The notes: generated from the letters alone by a model not told the origin. Counted from the stretch's first letter, positions 52,163 through 61,690 are shown. The stretch: 64,000 bases of DNA from Domibacillus mangrovi (GCF_001906925.1 NZ_MRWQ01000006.1:186001-250000); one strand, 5' to 3'. Numbers and translations are program-made.

Positions 52163-52993
52163 TTACTTTTTTGATACAATCACTCCTTTCTTCACCGACA
52201 TATCCTCACTAGCTTGCTGTGGCATAATAGGGAGCTGGGCTTCAAGTAATCTTCTACTTGCAGGATGCGTTAGTTTATCAAAATCCTTAACATCTTCTGC
52301 ATAATCAACTAATTTTCCCTTATCTAGTACGACTACCTCATCAGCAAACAGTTTTACTGAATGTAAATCATGGCTTATGAAAAGATAAGTTAAGTTCAAT
52401 TCACGTTGCAATCTTTTTAGTAACTTTAAAATACTAATCTGAACCAGCACATCTAAACTATTAATCACCTCGTCCAAGATGATAACTTTCGGATGAATAG
52501 AGATTGCCCGTGCAATCGTGATACGCTGAAGCTGTCCACCACTAAATTGATAAGAATATTTCTCACCATCCTCTGCGGTTAATCCAACTGTCTCTAGCAA
52601 TCTCTTTACTTCTTCCTTTATTCCTGTAGAGGAGTAATGTAAATGAACACGCATCGGTTCAGCAATCACGTCCCTTATCTTCATACGCGAATTGACAGCA
52701 CTAAAGCAATCTTGAAAGACAATTTGCATATCTCTGCGTAATTGCTGTCTAGTTTGGTTATTTATATCAAACAAGTCCAATCCTCTAAATAAAATCTGAC
52801 CACTATCTGGCTTATCAAGCCCGATTAGTAATTTTCCTAAAGTACTCTTACCAGAGCCGCTTTCTCCCACTATAGCAAAACATGAGCCTTCCTTGATTCG
52901 AAAGGAAATATTATCCATAGCATTTATACTTCTTTTCTGCCCCCACCCTCTGCTCTCAAAATACTGTTTTGATACGTTTTTAAACTCTATCAT
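52163..52993 (-). CDS. cntF: ABC transporter ATPase, CntF/NikE-like
   Basis: 276 residues. Walker A GESGSGKSTLG, signature FSGGQLQRITIARAI, Walker B VIILDEVINSLD, where the DEVINSLD form in place of DEPTSALD is typical of NikE/CntF. Second ATPase of a metal/metallophore importer. GAGGAATAA precedes the ATG; 15 bases after cntD. C-terminal ~25 residues are a non-conserved tail. Confidence 0.82.
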   Translation of the reverse strand: MIEFKNVSKQYFESRGWGQKRSINAMDNISFRIKEGSCFAIVGESGSGKSTLGKLLIGLDKPDSGQILFRGLDLFDINNQTRQQLRRDMQIVFQDCFSAVNSRMKIRDVIAEPMRVHLHYSSTGIKEEVKRLLETVGLTAEDGEKYSYQFSGGQLQRITIARAISIHPKVIILDEVINSLDVLVQISILKLLKRLQRELNLTYLFISHDLHSVKLFADEVVVLDKGKLVDYAEDVKDFDKLTHPASRRLLEAQLPIMPQQASEDMSVKKGVIVSKK

Positions 52994-53008
52994 AGTTATT
53001 CCTCCAGC

Positions 53009-53866
53009 TTACTGCCTTACCCAATACCCAGGTTTCCATTCTACTAAGGAACCTAGCATTGGTTCTTCATAATGATCTACCAACTGTTCTAAGGTACTAT
53101 TCTCTTTTTTTACCGCTAGTAAGGCTTGCGTGTATGAATGAAGCGGTTGTTCAAGAACTAAGGAAGCAGGTCCATATTCAACGATCAACCCGCGTCTCAT
53201 TACGATGAGATCATCAGCTAATTTAGCAATCACTCCCAAATCATGAGAAACAATAAGCATACTAGTGCCAGCTTCTTGCTGATATTCTAATAGCTCATCT
53301 AAGATGCGTAGCTGTGTCATCGTGTCTAAAGCCGTTGTTGGTTCATCTGCAACAAGTAACGATGGACGATGAGATACTGCCATGGCAATCATAATTCTTT
53401 GTAGCATTCCTCCGCTTAGCTCATGAGGATATTTTTGTAAAATATTTTCTTCAGGTAGCTGATAACGAGAAAGCTGTTCAAGTGCTTTTTGTTTCGCCTC
53501 TTTTTTGCTTATGTTTACGTGTGCTTGTATTGTTTCAATAAAGTGGTCTCCTATCGAGAGCATTGGATTGAACATGGCCATGGGATTTTGCATAATAAGA
53601 GCAATTTCCTTCCCCCTTAGCTTACGCATCTCCTCCTTGTTTTTAGCAAGCAGAGACTCACCTTGAAATAAAACCTTTCCGGACACTCGACGGCTCTCAC
53701 GAAACAATTGAAGAATCGTAGTACATATCATTGATTTTCCACTACCACTTTCCCCAACAATACCCACAATTTTTCCTTTTGGAACCTGAAAGCTTATATC
53801 CTGAACGACCTGGATTTCTTCTGTGTCACGTTGTACAAATACAGAGAGATTTTTTACTTCTAGCAA
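53009..53866 (-). CDS. cntD: ABC transporter ATPase, CntD/NikD-like
   Basis: 285 residues, TTG start (AAAGG upstream). Walker A GESGSGKSM, signature LSGGMLQRIMIAMAV, Walker B LLVADEPTTALD, with the H-loop SHDLGV. First of two ATPases of the importer. Sits between the permease genes and cntF in the order A-B-C-D-F, as in cnt operons. Confidence 0.82.
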   Translation of the reverse strand: MLEVKNLSVFVQRDTEEIQVVQDISFQVPKGKIVGIVGESGSGKSMICTTILQLFRESRRVSGKVLFQGESLLAKNKEEMRKLRGKEIALIMQNPMAMFNPMLSIGDHFIETIQAHVNISKKEAKQKALEQLSRYQLPEENILQKYPHELSGGMLQRIMIAMAVSHRPSLLVADEPTTALDTMTQLRILDELLEYQQEAGTSMLIVSHDLGVIAKLADDLIVMRRGLIVEYGPASLVLEQPLHSYTQALLAVKKENSTLEQLVDHYEEPMLGSLVEWKPGYWVRQ

Positions 53867-53880
53867 AAGAATCAGCCTTT

Positions 53881-54696
53881 CTATAACGTTTTTGGATCTA
53901 GAGCATCACGAACCGCATCTCCAAACCAATTAAAGAGAAGCACAGTTAGCGAGATCATGAAACCAGGAATAAACATTAACATTGGATTGCTTAATAAATA
54001 CGTTTTGCTATCACTAATCATCATTCCCCACTCAGCCAAAGGAGCGGTCACTCCTAAGCCAAGAAACGATAGTTCAGAGATTAGTAGAATCGTAGAACCT
54101 AAACCAATTAATTTAAGTAGGAATATTTGCGGGAAAACAAAAGGTAAAATATGGACTCTCATAATATTAAAGCGAGAAACTCCCGTCACCTGAGCATATT
54201 TGACAAACGGAGCTTCTTTAAGACTTAACACCATATTTCGAATCATACGGGCATACCAAACCCAAGAGACGAAGACAATCCCTATAAACATATTGAAAAG
54301 TCCACCTCCAAGCGTCCCTACTATAACAAGAGCAAAAATAAAGTTGGGCATGGCTAGTAATATATCACAAACACGCATTAATACAGTATCTATCATTCCA
54401 CCAACATAACCAGCTACAATACCCACAACAAGACTGATAATTAAGGTAACAATTAAAATCGAAAATGTGGTAAACAAGGATACTCTTGCACCTGCGATGA
54501 GTCTTGATAGTACACAGCGTCCTAAATGATCCGTACCTAAAGGATAGGTAGCTGAAAAACCTTGGAGCTTCATGGCCATATTGATTACATGGGGATCGTG
54601 AAGCACAAGCCATGGTTCAAATATAGCCACCATAGTAAGTAATGCAACAAGGGAGCTACTGATGATTAAAGGTAAACGCTTGTTTCGCTTTTTCAT
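53881..54696 (-). CDS. cntC: ABC permease, CntC/NikC-like
   Basis: 271 residues, five to six membrane segments. Starts KKRNKRLPLIISSSLV, has the YPLGTDHLGRCVLSRLIAGARVSL segment and the ATPase-contact EAA loop (VKYAQVTGVSRFNIMRVHILPFVFPQ). Peptide/nickel (OppC/NikC) permease family. ATG overlaps the cntB stop by four bases (ATGA), so the two are coupled. Confidence 0.84.
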   Translation of the reverse strand: MKKRNKRLPLIISSSLVALLTMVAIFEPWLVLHDPHVINMAMKLQGFSATYPLGTDHLGRCVLSRLIAGARVSLFTTFSILIVTLIISLVVGIVAGYVGGMIDTVLMRVCDILLAMPNFIFALVIVGTLGGGLFNMFIGIVFVSWVWYARMIRNMVLSLKEAPFVKYAQVTGVSRFNIMRVHILPFVFPQIFLLKLIGLGSTILLISELSFLGLGVTAPLAEWGMMISDSKTYLLSNPMLMFIPGFMISLTVLLFNWFGDAVRDALDPKTL

Positions 54697-55634
54697 TTTC
54701 CTTCCCCCTTTAAACGAATACGTGGATCAATCATGGCACACATGATATCAGCTACAAAATTTATGGCAATATAAAAGAACCCTATTAGCAATATAAAGCC
54801 TTGTAATACAACATAATCTCTGGCGCCCATCGAATCCAAGATATACCTACCGATTCCTGGAATTGTAAATACGATCTCTACAATTACTGCTCCACCTAAT
54901 AATCCGCCGCACGTCATGGCTAATGATGTTAATAAAGGAGGTAACGTCCCCCTAAACAGATGATGGCGTACTATAACGTTCTCTTTTAAACCGCGAGCTC
55001 TAGCATACAATACATATGGCTGCTGCATCTGTTCTATCATACTTGTTCGGATTAACCGAATATAATATGGACTTATCCCCAATGCCAGTGTTAATGAGGG
55101 TAATATCAAATGCTGCCATGTTCCCCACCCCATTAGCGGCAAAAGCCCCCATTTTAACGCCACAATGTAAATTAATATAAAGGCTAGCCAAAAACTAGGC
55201 ATGGAGGCAATCGTGAAAATCGATGTACGTGTAAGTCTATCAAATAGGCTATTTTGCTTTACTGCTGATAAAACACCTATGGTGACACTTAATATAACTA
55301 CAAATAATAAGGCTGTAGAGGCGATCCCAAAGGTTATCCAAAATCTACTTATGAGTTCTTTCCCTACATCCAGCTTAGAAACAAACGATTTTCCAAAATC
55401 AAGTTGAAACACATGCCACATCCAATTGGCATATTGAGAAAGCAGAGGCTGATTAAACCCCTGCTTTTCTCGAATTGCATCCATCGATTCCTTGCTTGCT
55501 GGTATTTGATTGATGGCAAAATAAGCTTCAACAGGATCAACTGGAATCACCCTGATTAAGAAAAAAGCAACAAGGGATACACCCCACAGCGCCAAAATCA
55601 TACTTAATATCCGTCTTACTAGAAATCGTTGCAT
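54693..55634 (-). CDS. cntB: ABC permease, CntB/NikB-like
   Basis: 313 residues, six membrane segments. RRILSMILALWGVSLVAFFLIRVIPVDPV start, EAA loop YVLYARARGLKENVIVRHHLFRGTLPPL, and IVEIVFTIPGIGRYILDSMGARDY. OppB/NikB family permease. Lies six bases after cntA. Ribosome site GAGGA is about 11 bases from the ATG. Confidence 0.84.
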   Translation of the reverse strand: MQRFLVRRILSMILALWGVSLVAFFLIRVIPVDPVEAYFAINQIPASKESMDAIREKQGFNQPLLSQYANWMWHVFQLDFGKSFVSKLDVGKELISRFWITFGIASTALLFVVILSVTIGVLSAVKQNSLFDRLTRTSIFTIASMPSFWLAFILIYIVALKWGLLPLMGWGTWQHLILPSLTLALGISPYYIRLIRTSMIEQMQQPYVLYARARGLKENVIVRHHLFRGTLPPLLTSLAMTCGGLLGGAVIVEIVFTIPGIGRYILDSMGARDYVVLQGFILLIGFFYIAINFVADIMCAMIDPRIRLKGEGK

Positions 55635-55640
55635 TTTTTT

Positions 55641-57254
55641 CTATTCCTCTAATTCAAATAGTGATAGCGGCACTTCGTATTGATGCGGAGTAAACTGTAA
55701 CCTTTTAACACCGTTATTAGCTACTAAGTAATTAGTACGATAAGAGATTGGAATAAACATCGCTTCATCATGAATACCTTGCAGAATCCCTTCATACAAT
55801 GCCCGACGTTCATTTTCATCCGTTGAACGAATCACTTTATTAACATTGGCAGTAAATTCAGATGAAATAGCTGTTCCACTTTGTACATATAATCCTAATT
55901 GATTCTCGCCAATCATCGTACGAATAAACATATGAGGGTCATATGGCACACCCCATGTATCATTAAAAGTGAGGTTAAATTCACCTGCCCTAACCTTTTG
56001 AGTATAGATTTGAGATTCTTCCGCCTTCAGCTGTACATCAATCCCAATTTCACGCCAAGCACTTTGCAAATACTCTAATATTTCTTTATGTACCAGCTCC
56101 GTACTGCGATAAGGAATCGTTACTTGTAAGACTTGATTATTTTTCATTCGGAATGGTTGTCCCTCTACCATTTTCCATCCAGCTTGATCAAGTATTTTCT
56201 TTGCTTCTTCAAAATTGTTCTCATATTGTCCCACCTTAATATCACTATAAGGGAAACCAGGAGAGAATAAGGATTGTGCCTCCTCCTCCAAACCATTTAA
56301 TATATGCTCGACGATGGTCTTACGATCCATTGCATATTGCAGAGCTAAACGGACTTCTTTCTCATTCGTTGGAGCAATCGTTGAATTGATGGCCAAAACT
56401 CTTGTTGATAACGGACCTGAAATTAGCGTCTGATACGTTCCCTTCTGTTGCAGTGTTTGATACTCAACAGGAGCAAGTTGACCGCTTCCAAATATTAGAT
56501 CAATATCACCTTTCTCCAAGGCCATAATTCGTGCTTGAGAGTCTGGAATAACCTTAATGATAACTTTTTTAATTTTGGGCTTTTCTCCCCAGTAATTATC
56601 ATTGCGTGTAAATTCTGCATGACTACCTTTCACATAATCTGTTAAAATCCACGGACCAGACCCAATAGGAGCTTCGATTTCCTCTGCTGTTGAACCACCC
56701 TCAGGAAATCCACTGTCTGCCAACATTCTCAACGGACGGATTAGCGTTAATTCTTGTAGAAAAGGATAGTAAGATTCTTTTAAATCTATTTTCACTTTTA
56801 GTTCATCGATCACTTCTACTTTATCGATCATACTTACGGCTTCTAGCCAGCTATGTCGTTCCATATTTTGAAGAACGGCTTCTATATTTCGCTTCACATT
56901 CTCCGCTGTAAGGGATGAACCATCGGAATACACTACACCTTCACGCAAAGTGAATGTATAACTCTTCCCATCCTCTGAAATCTCCCAATCTGTGGCTAAG
57001 GCAGGTTGTATTTCTCCATTATCACCATAGCTTACTAGTGGATCATACAGCAACGCCTGAGCAAACATTTCATTAGGTGCATATAAATGTGGATTTACAG
57101 CTCCAATATCCAATGGCCAAGATAATGTCAATGTATCATTAGCCGATGCTTCTTCTTGTTTGCTTGTTTTTTGATTGCTTTTCTGTTCATTACTACAAGC
57201 CGCTACCAATAACATAAGTGTAAAAGACAGTACGAGCAACGCTAGTTTTTTCAT
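55641..57254 (-). CDS. cntA: Metallophore/nickel-binding lipoprotein, CntA/NikA-like
   Basis: 537 residues from the ATG at 57254 (GAAGG upstream; an ATG 21 bases earlier has none). Lipobox LVAACS. Cluster C (family 5) binding protein fold: LSWPLDIGAVNPHLYAPN, FTLREGVVYSDGSSLTAENVKRNI, GSGPWILTDYVKGSHAEF and TWGVPYDPHMF match NikA/CntA, which bind nickel or metal-opine complexes. A Zur box 61 bases upstream argues for zinc control, favouring a zinc-opine (staphylopine-like) substrate. Confidence 0.82.
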   Translation of the reverse strand: MKKLALLVLSFTLMLLVAACSNEQKSNQKTSKQEEASANDTLTLSWPLDIGAVNPHLYAPNEMFAQALLYDPLVSYGDNGEIQPALATDWEISEDGKSYTFTLREGVVYSDGSSLTAENVKRNIEAVLQNMERHSWLEAVSMIDKVEVIDELKVKIDLKESYYPFLQELTLIRPLRMLADSGFPEGGSTAEEIEAPIGSGPWILTDYVKGSHAEFTRNDNYWGEKPKIKKVIIKVIPDSQARIMALEKGDIDLIFGSGQLAPVEYQTLQQKGTYQTLISGPLSTRVLAINSTIAPTNEKEVRLALQYAMDRKTIVEHILNGLEEEAQSLFSPGFPYSDIKVGQYENNFEEAKKILDQAGWKMVEGQPFRMKNNQVLQVTIPYRSTELVHKEILEYLQSAWREIGIDVQLKAEESQIYTQKVRAGEFNLTFNDTWGVPYDPHMFIRTMIGENQLGLYVQSGTAISSEFTANVNKVIRSTDENERRALYEGILQGIHDEAMFIPISYRTNYLVANNGVKRLQFTPHQYEVPLSLFELEE

Positions 57255-57314
57255 GCTTATCGAGCCTTCTTTCATCCATTGTTTTTTTCTACGATTTCTT
57301 TCAAAGTATTTCTT

Positions 57315-57335
57315 AAATCGTAATGATTACTATTT
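57315..57335. promoter_or_regulatory. Zur box upstream of cntA
   Basis: AAATCGTAAT-g-ATTACTATTT: arms match the Bacillus Zur consensus AAATCGTAATnATTACGATTT in all but one base, 61 bases before the cntA ATG. Confidence 0.85.
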
Positions 57336-57446
57336 TCATTATAAAGTAAATCATATTTTATATAGATTGTAAACAATTAATTTTCCTATTAAACCGAACT
57401 ATTGTATTTATTATTTTGCCTGGTTTTCTCCAATAATATTGTTTTA

Positions 57447-57466
57447 AATTCTTATCGATAAGAATT
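57447..57466. promoter_or_regulatory. 20-bp palindrome upstream of cntA
   Basis: aattcttatcgataagaatt is a perfect palindrome about 110 bases upstream of the Zur box. The spacing does not match Zur, Fur or PerR boxes well; a second regulator is possible. Confidence 0.45.
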
Positions 57467-57561
57467 ACTATAACTGATAAAAATCACCTCAACTTTTTAT
57501 GAAAAATTAGTATATTGCTAATCATTTACAATTCACTCCAATTTCATTACAACCTCCTTTT

Positions 57562-59178
57562 TTAAAATAGCAATAGAGTCGTACTTAGCAAAATGGTAGA
57601 GCCGATACTCGTTACAACCTGCTTTCCGGCCAACTCAACGGCTTCCTTCCATGATAATTCCTTTGCGATTTTTAGTAACGTTACAAGGCAGGATGAAAAC
57701 GTGCTGCATAAATAAACAGCTATTAGAAGCTCTGGCATTGTTAAACTTGCCAGTAATTCTCCACCACCCTCATTTAACAACAAAATGCCATCCTTTCTGA
57801 AAATACTTGCCACAAAAGCGGGCGCTGCTGCTTCGGAAAGACCAATTATGTGAAAAATGGGTCCCATCCATTCATGGATTACTCTGAGAATCCCTGCTAT
57901 TGAAAACAGAGAAGCAATTAAACAAATGACTAGAAAAATGGGCATGGCTTGTAGAATAAATTGTTGGATAACCGGCTTTATTCGGTACCATAACGTACGT
58001 CCAGAAGGAAACTGTAAATACGTTTCATGTTTCTTGAAAACAGGGACCAACCTGTTTCTGTTCCATATTCTCACATGAACAAGAGAGAAAAACGCTAATA
58101 GGAACAGATAAGGTAAAATAAGCTCTATATGGCCTGCTGCAGCAAAGACAGAAAGAGTCGCTCCCATCTGATAGCTGCAGGCTGAGCCAAATGAAATGAC
58201 CGATATACAATTTTTACGAGAACAAACATGACAGCTTCTGCTTCCTTGAATGGCGACCACATTACAGCCAAATCCGCTAATAATCGGAACGAGATCATGA
58301 CCGGTCAGTTTCCATTTTCGCAAAAAAGGATCGAGCGAATCGGTTATTCGATCCTTTAAACCACTTTCGTCTGTTAAAGCAACTATCAAGCTGAATAAAA
58401 GGACAATGGGAAACGCCCATACAAAAGAATACATACCTAGCGAAAGAAGCCCGTAATCTCCGACGAGTAAAGTAGATAACCAATTTGGAAATCCGTTGAC
58501 GAGATTCAAAATGGGGCTTATCATGACCTGTTCCACGACTAACTCAAGATAAGAGGAGAGTCGATAAGAAATAAACACAGGAAGTGCAAATGTACAGAGT
58601 AACAGCAAAAGAGAAAAAGCAGGTCCGAGCCATCTATGTTCAAAAAGCGGAACAGGTGCTTGTGTTTCTGTTATCGGGAGGGATTTTAAACGATTTATGT
58701 CCATCTCTGATAAAAGGCGTCCATCCACCTTCACCTTATCCACCTCTTCTGCTGAGAGTTCCCGTGCATTAATGAGAACAATAGGAAGAGAATATTGTTC
58801 TTTTAAAAAATCTATTGCTTTTTTAGACATCACACCAAGCTTGTCTTCAAAGGTCACAATAATCTTTGCTGGTTTGTTTCCGGGCGGGTAAATAGAAAAC
58901 AGAAGGGTTATTTCTTTCACAAAATGCGTTCCCCGAACGACATACCATAAAACATTTGCTTTTTCTACCGTTTTTCTTGTATATAAACTGGTGACTAATT
59001 CACTCTCTTCACGAATTCCAGGTGTATCTATGTACTGTTGCTGATGTACACTGTACTCATAAACAGAAGAAGTTGATCCGCGAACATTTGAACCATGTAC
59101 AGGAATGGTTTTTTTAGAAATGGCGGATAAAATACTTGTCTTCCCTGAGGATTCCAACCCTACTAACACAATTTTCAT
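57562..59178 (-). CDS. FeoB-like GTPase-permease with extra cysteines, zinc-linked
   Basis: 538 residues, shorter than FeoB (about 650+). N-terminal GTPase (about 1-150) with the degenerate P-loop GLESSGKTS and switch DTPGIRE; then eight or so membrane segments with the FeoB gate motif GFGCNVVAIQGSRS. In the loop following the gate there is an added CHVCSRKNC (Cys-x2-Cys-x4-Cys), where FeoB has acidic residues. Start at 59178 (GGGAGTG upstream), 11 bases past the oxidoreductase stop. Zur control suggests zinc, not iron, as cargo; that is inference. Confidence 0.78.
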   Translation of the reverse strand: MKIVLVGLESSGKTSILSAISKKTIPVHGSNVRGSTSSVYEYSVHQQQYIDTPGIREESELVTSLYTRKTVEKANVLWYVVRGTHFVKEITLLFSIYPPGNKPAKIIVTFEDKLGVMSKKAIDFLKEQYSLPIVLINARELSAEEVDKVKVDGRLLSEMDINRLKSLPITETQAPVPLFEHRWLGPAFSLLLLLCTFALPVFISYRLSSYLELVVEQVMISPILNLVNGFPNWLSTLLVGDYGLLSLGMYSFVWAFPIVLLFSLIVALTDESGLKDRITDSLDPFLRKWKLTGHDLVPIISGFGCNVVAIQGSRSCHVCSRKNCISVISFGSACSYQMGATLSVFAAAGHIELILPYLFLLAFFSLVHVRIWNRNRLVPVFKKHETYLQFPSGRTLWYRIKPVIQQFILQAMPIFLVICLIASLFSIAGILRVIHEWMGPIFHIIGLSEAAAPAFVASIFRKDGILLLNEGGGELLASLTMPELLIAVYLCSTFSSCLVTLLKIAKELSWKEAVELAGKQVVTSIGSTILLSTTLLLF

Positions 59179-59189
59179 TTTTTCACTCC

Positions 59190-60290
59190 CTAGCACTCAC
59201 AGCCTGCTTCACAACAAGTCAGATCATCTAAATACATATTCGATTGTTTATATTCTTCTAATGCCTGTTTATCATAAGAAATGCCATGCTGACGCAGGAG
59301 ATGTTCTACAAAAACGGCAAATCGCTGGCGAAATTTATAAATAAAGCAGAAAATGGTTTCCCGCTGCCGGAGACTTGGCCCCGTTAAATAAACGGAAGGT
59401 ACTAAAGTAGATTCATCATACTCATTTACGATTGGCAAGCCGTCTTCCGTCCATTCAAACAGCGAATGAAATTGAGAGGCCCCGCTGTGAAAACCCGTGC
59501 AAAGAAGCGGTTCCTGTTTTGTTTCAATAATTGAACCATCTTTTAACGTCACGGTGTAGGCAGAGAGCTTTTTAGAATACTCAATCGAGACAACCGATGA
59601 ATGAGGATGTTCATGAATGCACTGAGAATCTTCCCCTTTTAAACGGTCTCGAGTAAAAGGAGAAAGAGACCTGCTTGGATCGGCATCAAACGCAAGCCAG
59701 TCTTTCCCCGGATGATAAACATCGACTTTCCATCCGTTGGTTGATAGATGAAAAGCAGCATCAGCTGCGCTTTCTCCACCTCCTACAATCATTCGATCCC
59801 CTTCAAAATCACTCCAAGATTCCACATCTGCATAGTGAATGCCATGCTGAAAAGGCCGTTTCGGGAATGAGTACTCTCCGCAAGCTACAATAACAGTGTT
59901 TACTTTGTAGGCGTTTTGATTAGTTTGAACAATGTATTCATTGCCCTCTTTTCTGATATTTGTGACCTCTGTTTTTTCTAAAACAGGCAACTTAAAATAC
60001 GCTGCGATCCCTTTTAAATACTGGCCATACATCCTGCCAGTCAGATGCTCAGTTCCCATTGTATAGCCAGGTGAACTATTTGGAAAAACAGCATTTAAAT
60101 CCAGCAATCCAAATCCATGACCCGTAAAGGAGGGGGTAATAAATCGAGTTTCCTTTGCCCAGTTTAAAAAAGAAGCACCAATCTCCTCTTTTTCAATAAT
60201 AAGAAACTCTTCCACTCCTAATTTGGTCAGCAATATGCCTACACCGATGCCTGCTACTCCTCCGCCTATGATAGTAATCAATTGAGTCAT
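59190..60290 (-). CDS. FAD-dependent oxidoreductase with Cys-rich tail
   Basis: About 366 residues. Two dinucleotide folds: FAD motif IGGGVAGIGVGILL at the N-terminus and IVGGGESAADAAFHL in the middle, the pattern of Baeyer-Villiger or lysine-hydroxylase-type flavoproteins. The C-terminus ends CCEAGCEC, five cysteines in eight residues. ATG at 60290 lies directly against AAAGG, so the TTG at 60281 (eight bases from AAAGGA) may be the true start. Forms an operon with the FeoB-like gene behind a Zur box. Confidence 0.75.
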   Translation of the reverse strand: MTQLITIIGGGVAGIGVGILLTKLGVEEFLIIEKEEIGASFLNWAKETRFITPSFTGHGFGLLDLNAVFPNSSPGYTMGTEHLTGRMYGQYLKGIAAYFKLPVLEKTEVTNIRKEGNEYIVQTNQNAYKVNTVIVACGEYSFPKRPFQHGIHYADVESWSDFEGDRMIVGGGESAADAAFHLSTNGWKVDVYHPGKDWLAFDADPSRSLSPFTRDRLKGEDSQCIHEHPHSSVVSIEYSKKLSAYTVTLKDGSIIETKQEPLLCTGFHSGASQFHSLFEWTEDGLPIVNEYDESTLVPSVYLTGPSLRQRETIFCFIYKFRQRFAVFVEHLLRQHGISYDKQALEEYKQSNMYLDDLTCCEAGCEC

Positions 60291-60372
60291 CCTTTCTTTT
60301 TTCTTTATAAAGTAAATAAAATCAGATGATCCTTTAGTGCCCCTGATCAAAAAATAAAATCTGTTTTAATAT

Positions 60373-60393
60373 AAATCGAAATGTTTACGATTT
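60373..60393. promoter_or_regulatory. Zur box upstream of FAD oxidoreductase/FeoB-like operon
   Basis: AAATCGAAAT-g-TTTACGATTT: 8 of 10 arm bases pair symmetrically and nearly all fit the Zur consensus. About 83 bases before the ATG. Confidence 0.75.
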
Positions 60394-60596
60394 ATGGTGC
60401 GGTGCCTTTTTGATCTAATGAATCATAAGTAGTACCTCCTGAATAGTGATTAGTTATCCTGCGTATTCTTTCTTTCATTTATCTATTCAAACTTTTCACT
60501 ATTTTCCAATCAAGTATCGAATCATACACATAAAGTTTTTTGCATTTCTGTCTCCTCGTTACCCTATTCAGGCTACTACATCTAAATTCAATACTT

Positions 60597-60630
60597 ACAG
60601 GCCGTTAAGATTCCTTCAACGGCCTTATCA
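60597..60630 (-). terminator. Terminator after zinc-binding lipoprotein
   Basis: aggccgtt/aacggcct stem with a short loop, just past the lipoprotein stop at 60632. Confidence 0.65.
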
Positions 60631-60631
60631 T

Positions 60632-61690
60632 TTAATTTAATGCTTTTTTCAACGTTTCTATATTCCGTTTCATTAAACTGACGTAGTCTTCCTGATTTTT
60701 AACCTCTTGATCTGTGATAGACTCTAAATTATGAAGGGTTAATGGCTCAGCTTTAATCTCATTTTTTACAACATCCGTTATTTTAGACGCAACATTTTGC
60801 TCGAAAATAACATACTTTACATTCTTTGCATGGGCTTCTTTAATAATCGTTTGCAGCTCCTTTTGTGAGGGCTCGTCGGTTGGAGAAAGACCCGCAATGC
60901 TTATTTGTTTTAAACCATAGCGGTCATTCCAATATCCGTATGCCGCATGTGATACAATGATTTCCTTTGTTTTTCCGTTTTGAATGATGTCATTGAATTC
61001 TTTATCAAGTTGTTCTAATTCGCTTTTTAATTCTTCAAAATTTCCCTCAAACGCTTCTTTTTGTTCTGGTTTTAACTCAACTAATGCATGTTTAATATTT
61101 TCAGCCATTGTAATGGCACGGATTGGGTCTAACCAAATATGCGGATCTAGATCGCCATGATGGTGGTTTTCTTCACCTGCTGTATGATGATGAACATCCT
61201 CGTTAGCATGCTCCTCTTCATGATTTTCTTCGCTCGCGTGTTCGTCCGGATGTTCACTATCATCGTGTTCATTTTCATGGCCTTCTTCGCCTTCATGTTC
61301 ATGGCTACCTTTAATAAACGTGACCCCGTCTGCTGCTTCAATTAATTTTACGTTTTCATTTTTCAAAGCCTCTACGGCTTTATCAATAAACCCTTCCAGA
61401 CCAGCCCCGGTGTAGATAAAACCGTCTGATTCAGCGATATTCACCATTGTTTTTTGTGACGGCTCAAAGGTATGAGCATCGATGTTAGGCGGATAAATAC
61501 TTTCTACTTTGACAGAGTCACCGCCAATTTTTTTTGCAAAGTCCTCCAAAGGGAAAATGGTTGTATAAATCGTGAGTTGATCTTTTTCTGCTTGACTCTT
61601 CGTATTTTCTGTTGTTTGAGTGCTCCCGCATCCAGATAATAACAAGGCGATTGCGAGTACAGCAGTAAAAAATAAAGCTAATTTTTTCAT
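60632..61690 (-). CDS. znuA: Zinc ABC-transporter binding lipoprotein, ZnuA/AdcA type
   Basis: 352 residues. Lipobox LSGCG (Cys about residue 21). Cluster A-I metal-binding protein with TIFPLEDFAKKIGGDSV, DAHTFEPSQKTMVNI (His ligand), a His/Glu/Asp-rich loop of about 60 residues (many HE, HH and HN pairs) typical of zinc-binding ZnuA, then DPHIWLDP, SHAAYGYWNDRYGL and FEQNVASK. Delivers zinc to an ABC permease; neither permease nor ATPase is in the window. Zur box and a short leader frame upstream. Confidence 0.9.
   Translation of the reverse strand: MKKLALFFTAVLAIALLLSGCGSTQTTENTKSQAEKDQLTIYTTIFPLEDFAKKIGGDSVKVESIYPPNIDAHTFEPSQKTMVNIAESDGFIYTGAGLEGFIDKAVEALKNENVKLIEAADGVTFIKGSHEHEGEEGHENEHDDSEHPDEHASEENHEEEHANEDVHHHTAGEENHHHGDLDPHIWLDPIRAITMAENIKHALVELKPEQKEAFEGNFEELKSELEQLDKEFNDIIQNGKTKEIIVSHAAYGYWNDRYGLKQISIAGLSPTDEPSQKELQTIIKEAHAKNVKYVIFEQNVASKITDVVKNEIKAEPLTLHNLESITDQEVKNQEDYVSLMKRNIETLKKALN

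Larger units (their letters stand above)
57255..57561. other. cntA upstream region
   Basis: Contains the Zur box (57315-57335) and a perfect 20-bp palindrome (57447-57466). No ORF or terminator for the FeoB-like gene was recognised here. Confidence 0.5.

Noticed and set aside
61147-61345. Met/Phe-rich and Met/Lys-rich frames on both strands
   Set aside because: Produced by the GAA/CAT-rich metal-binding loop of the zinc lipoprotein.
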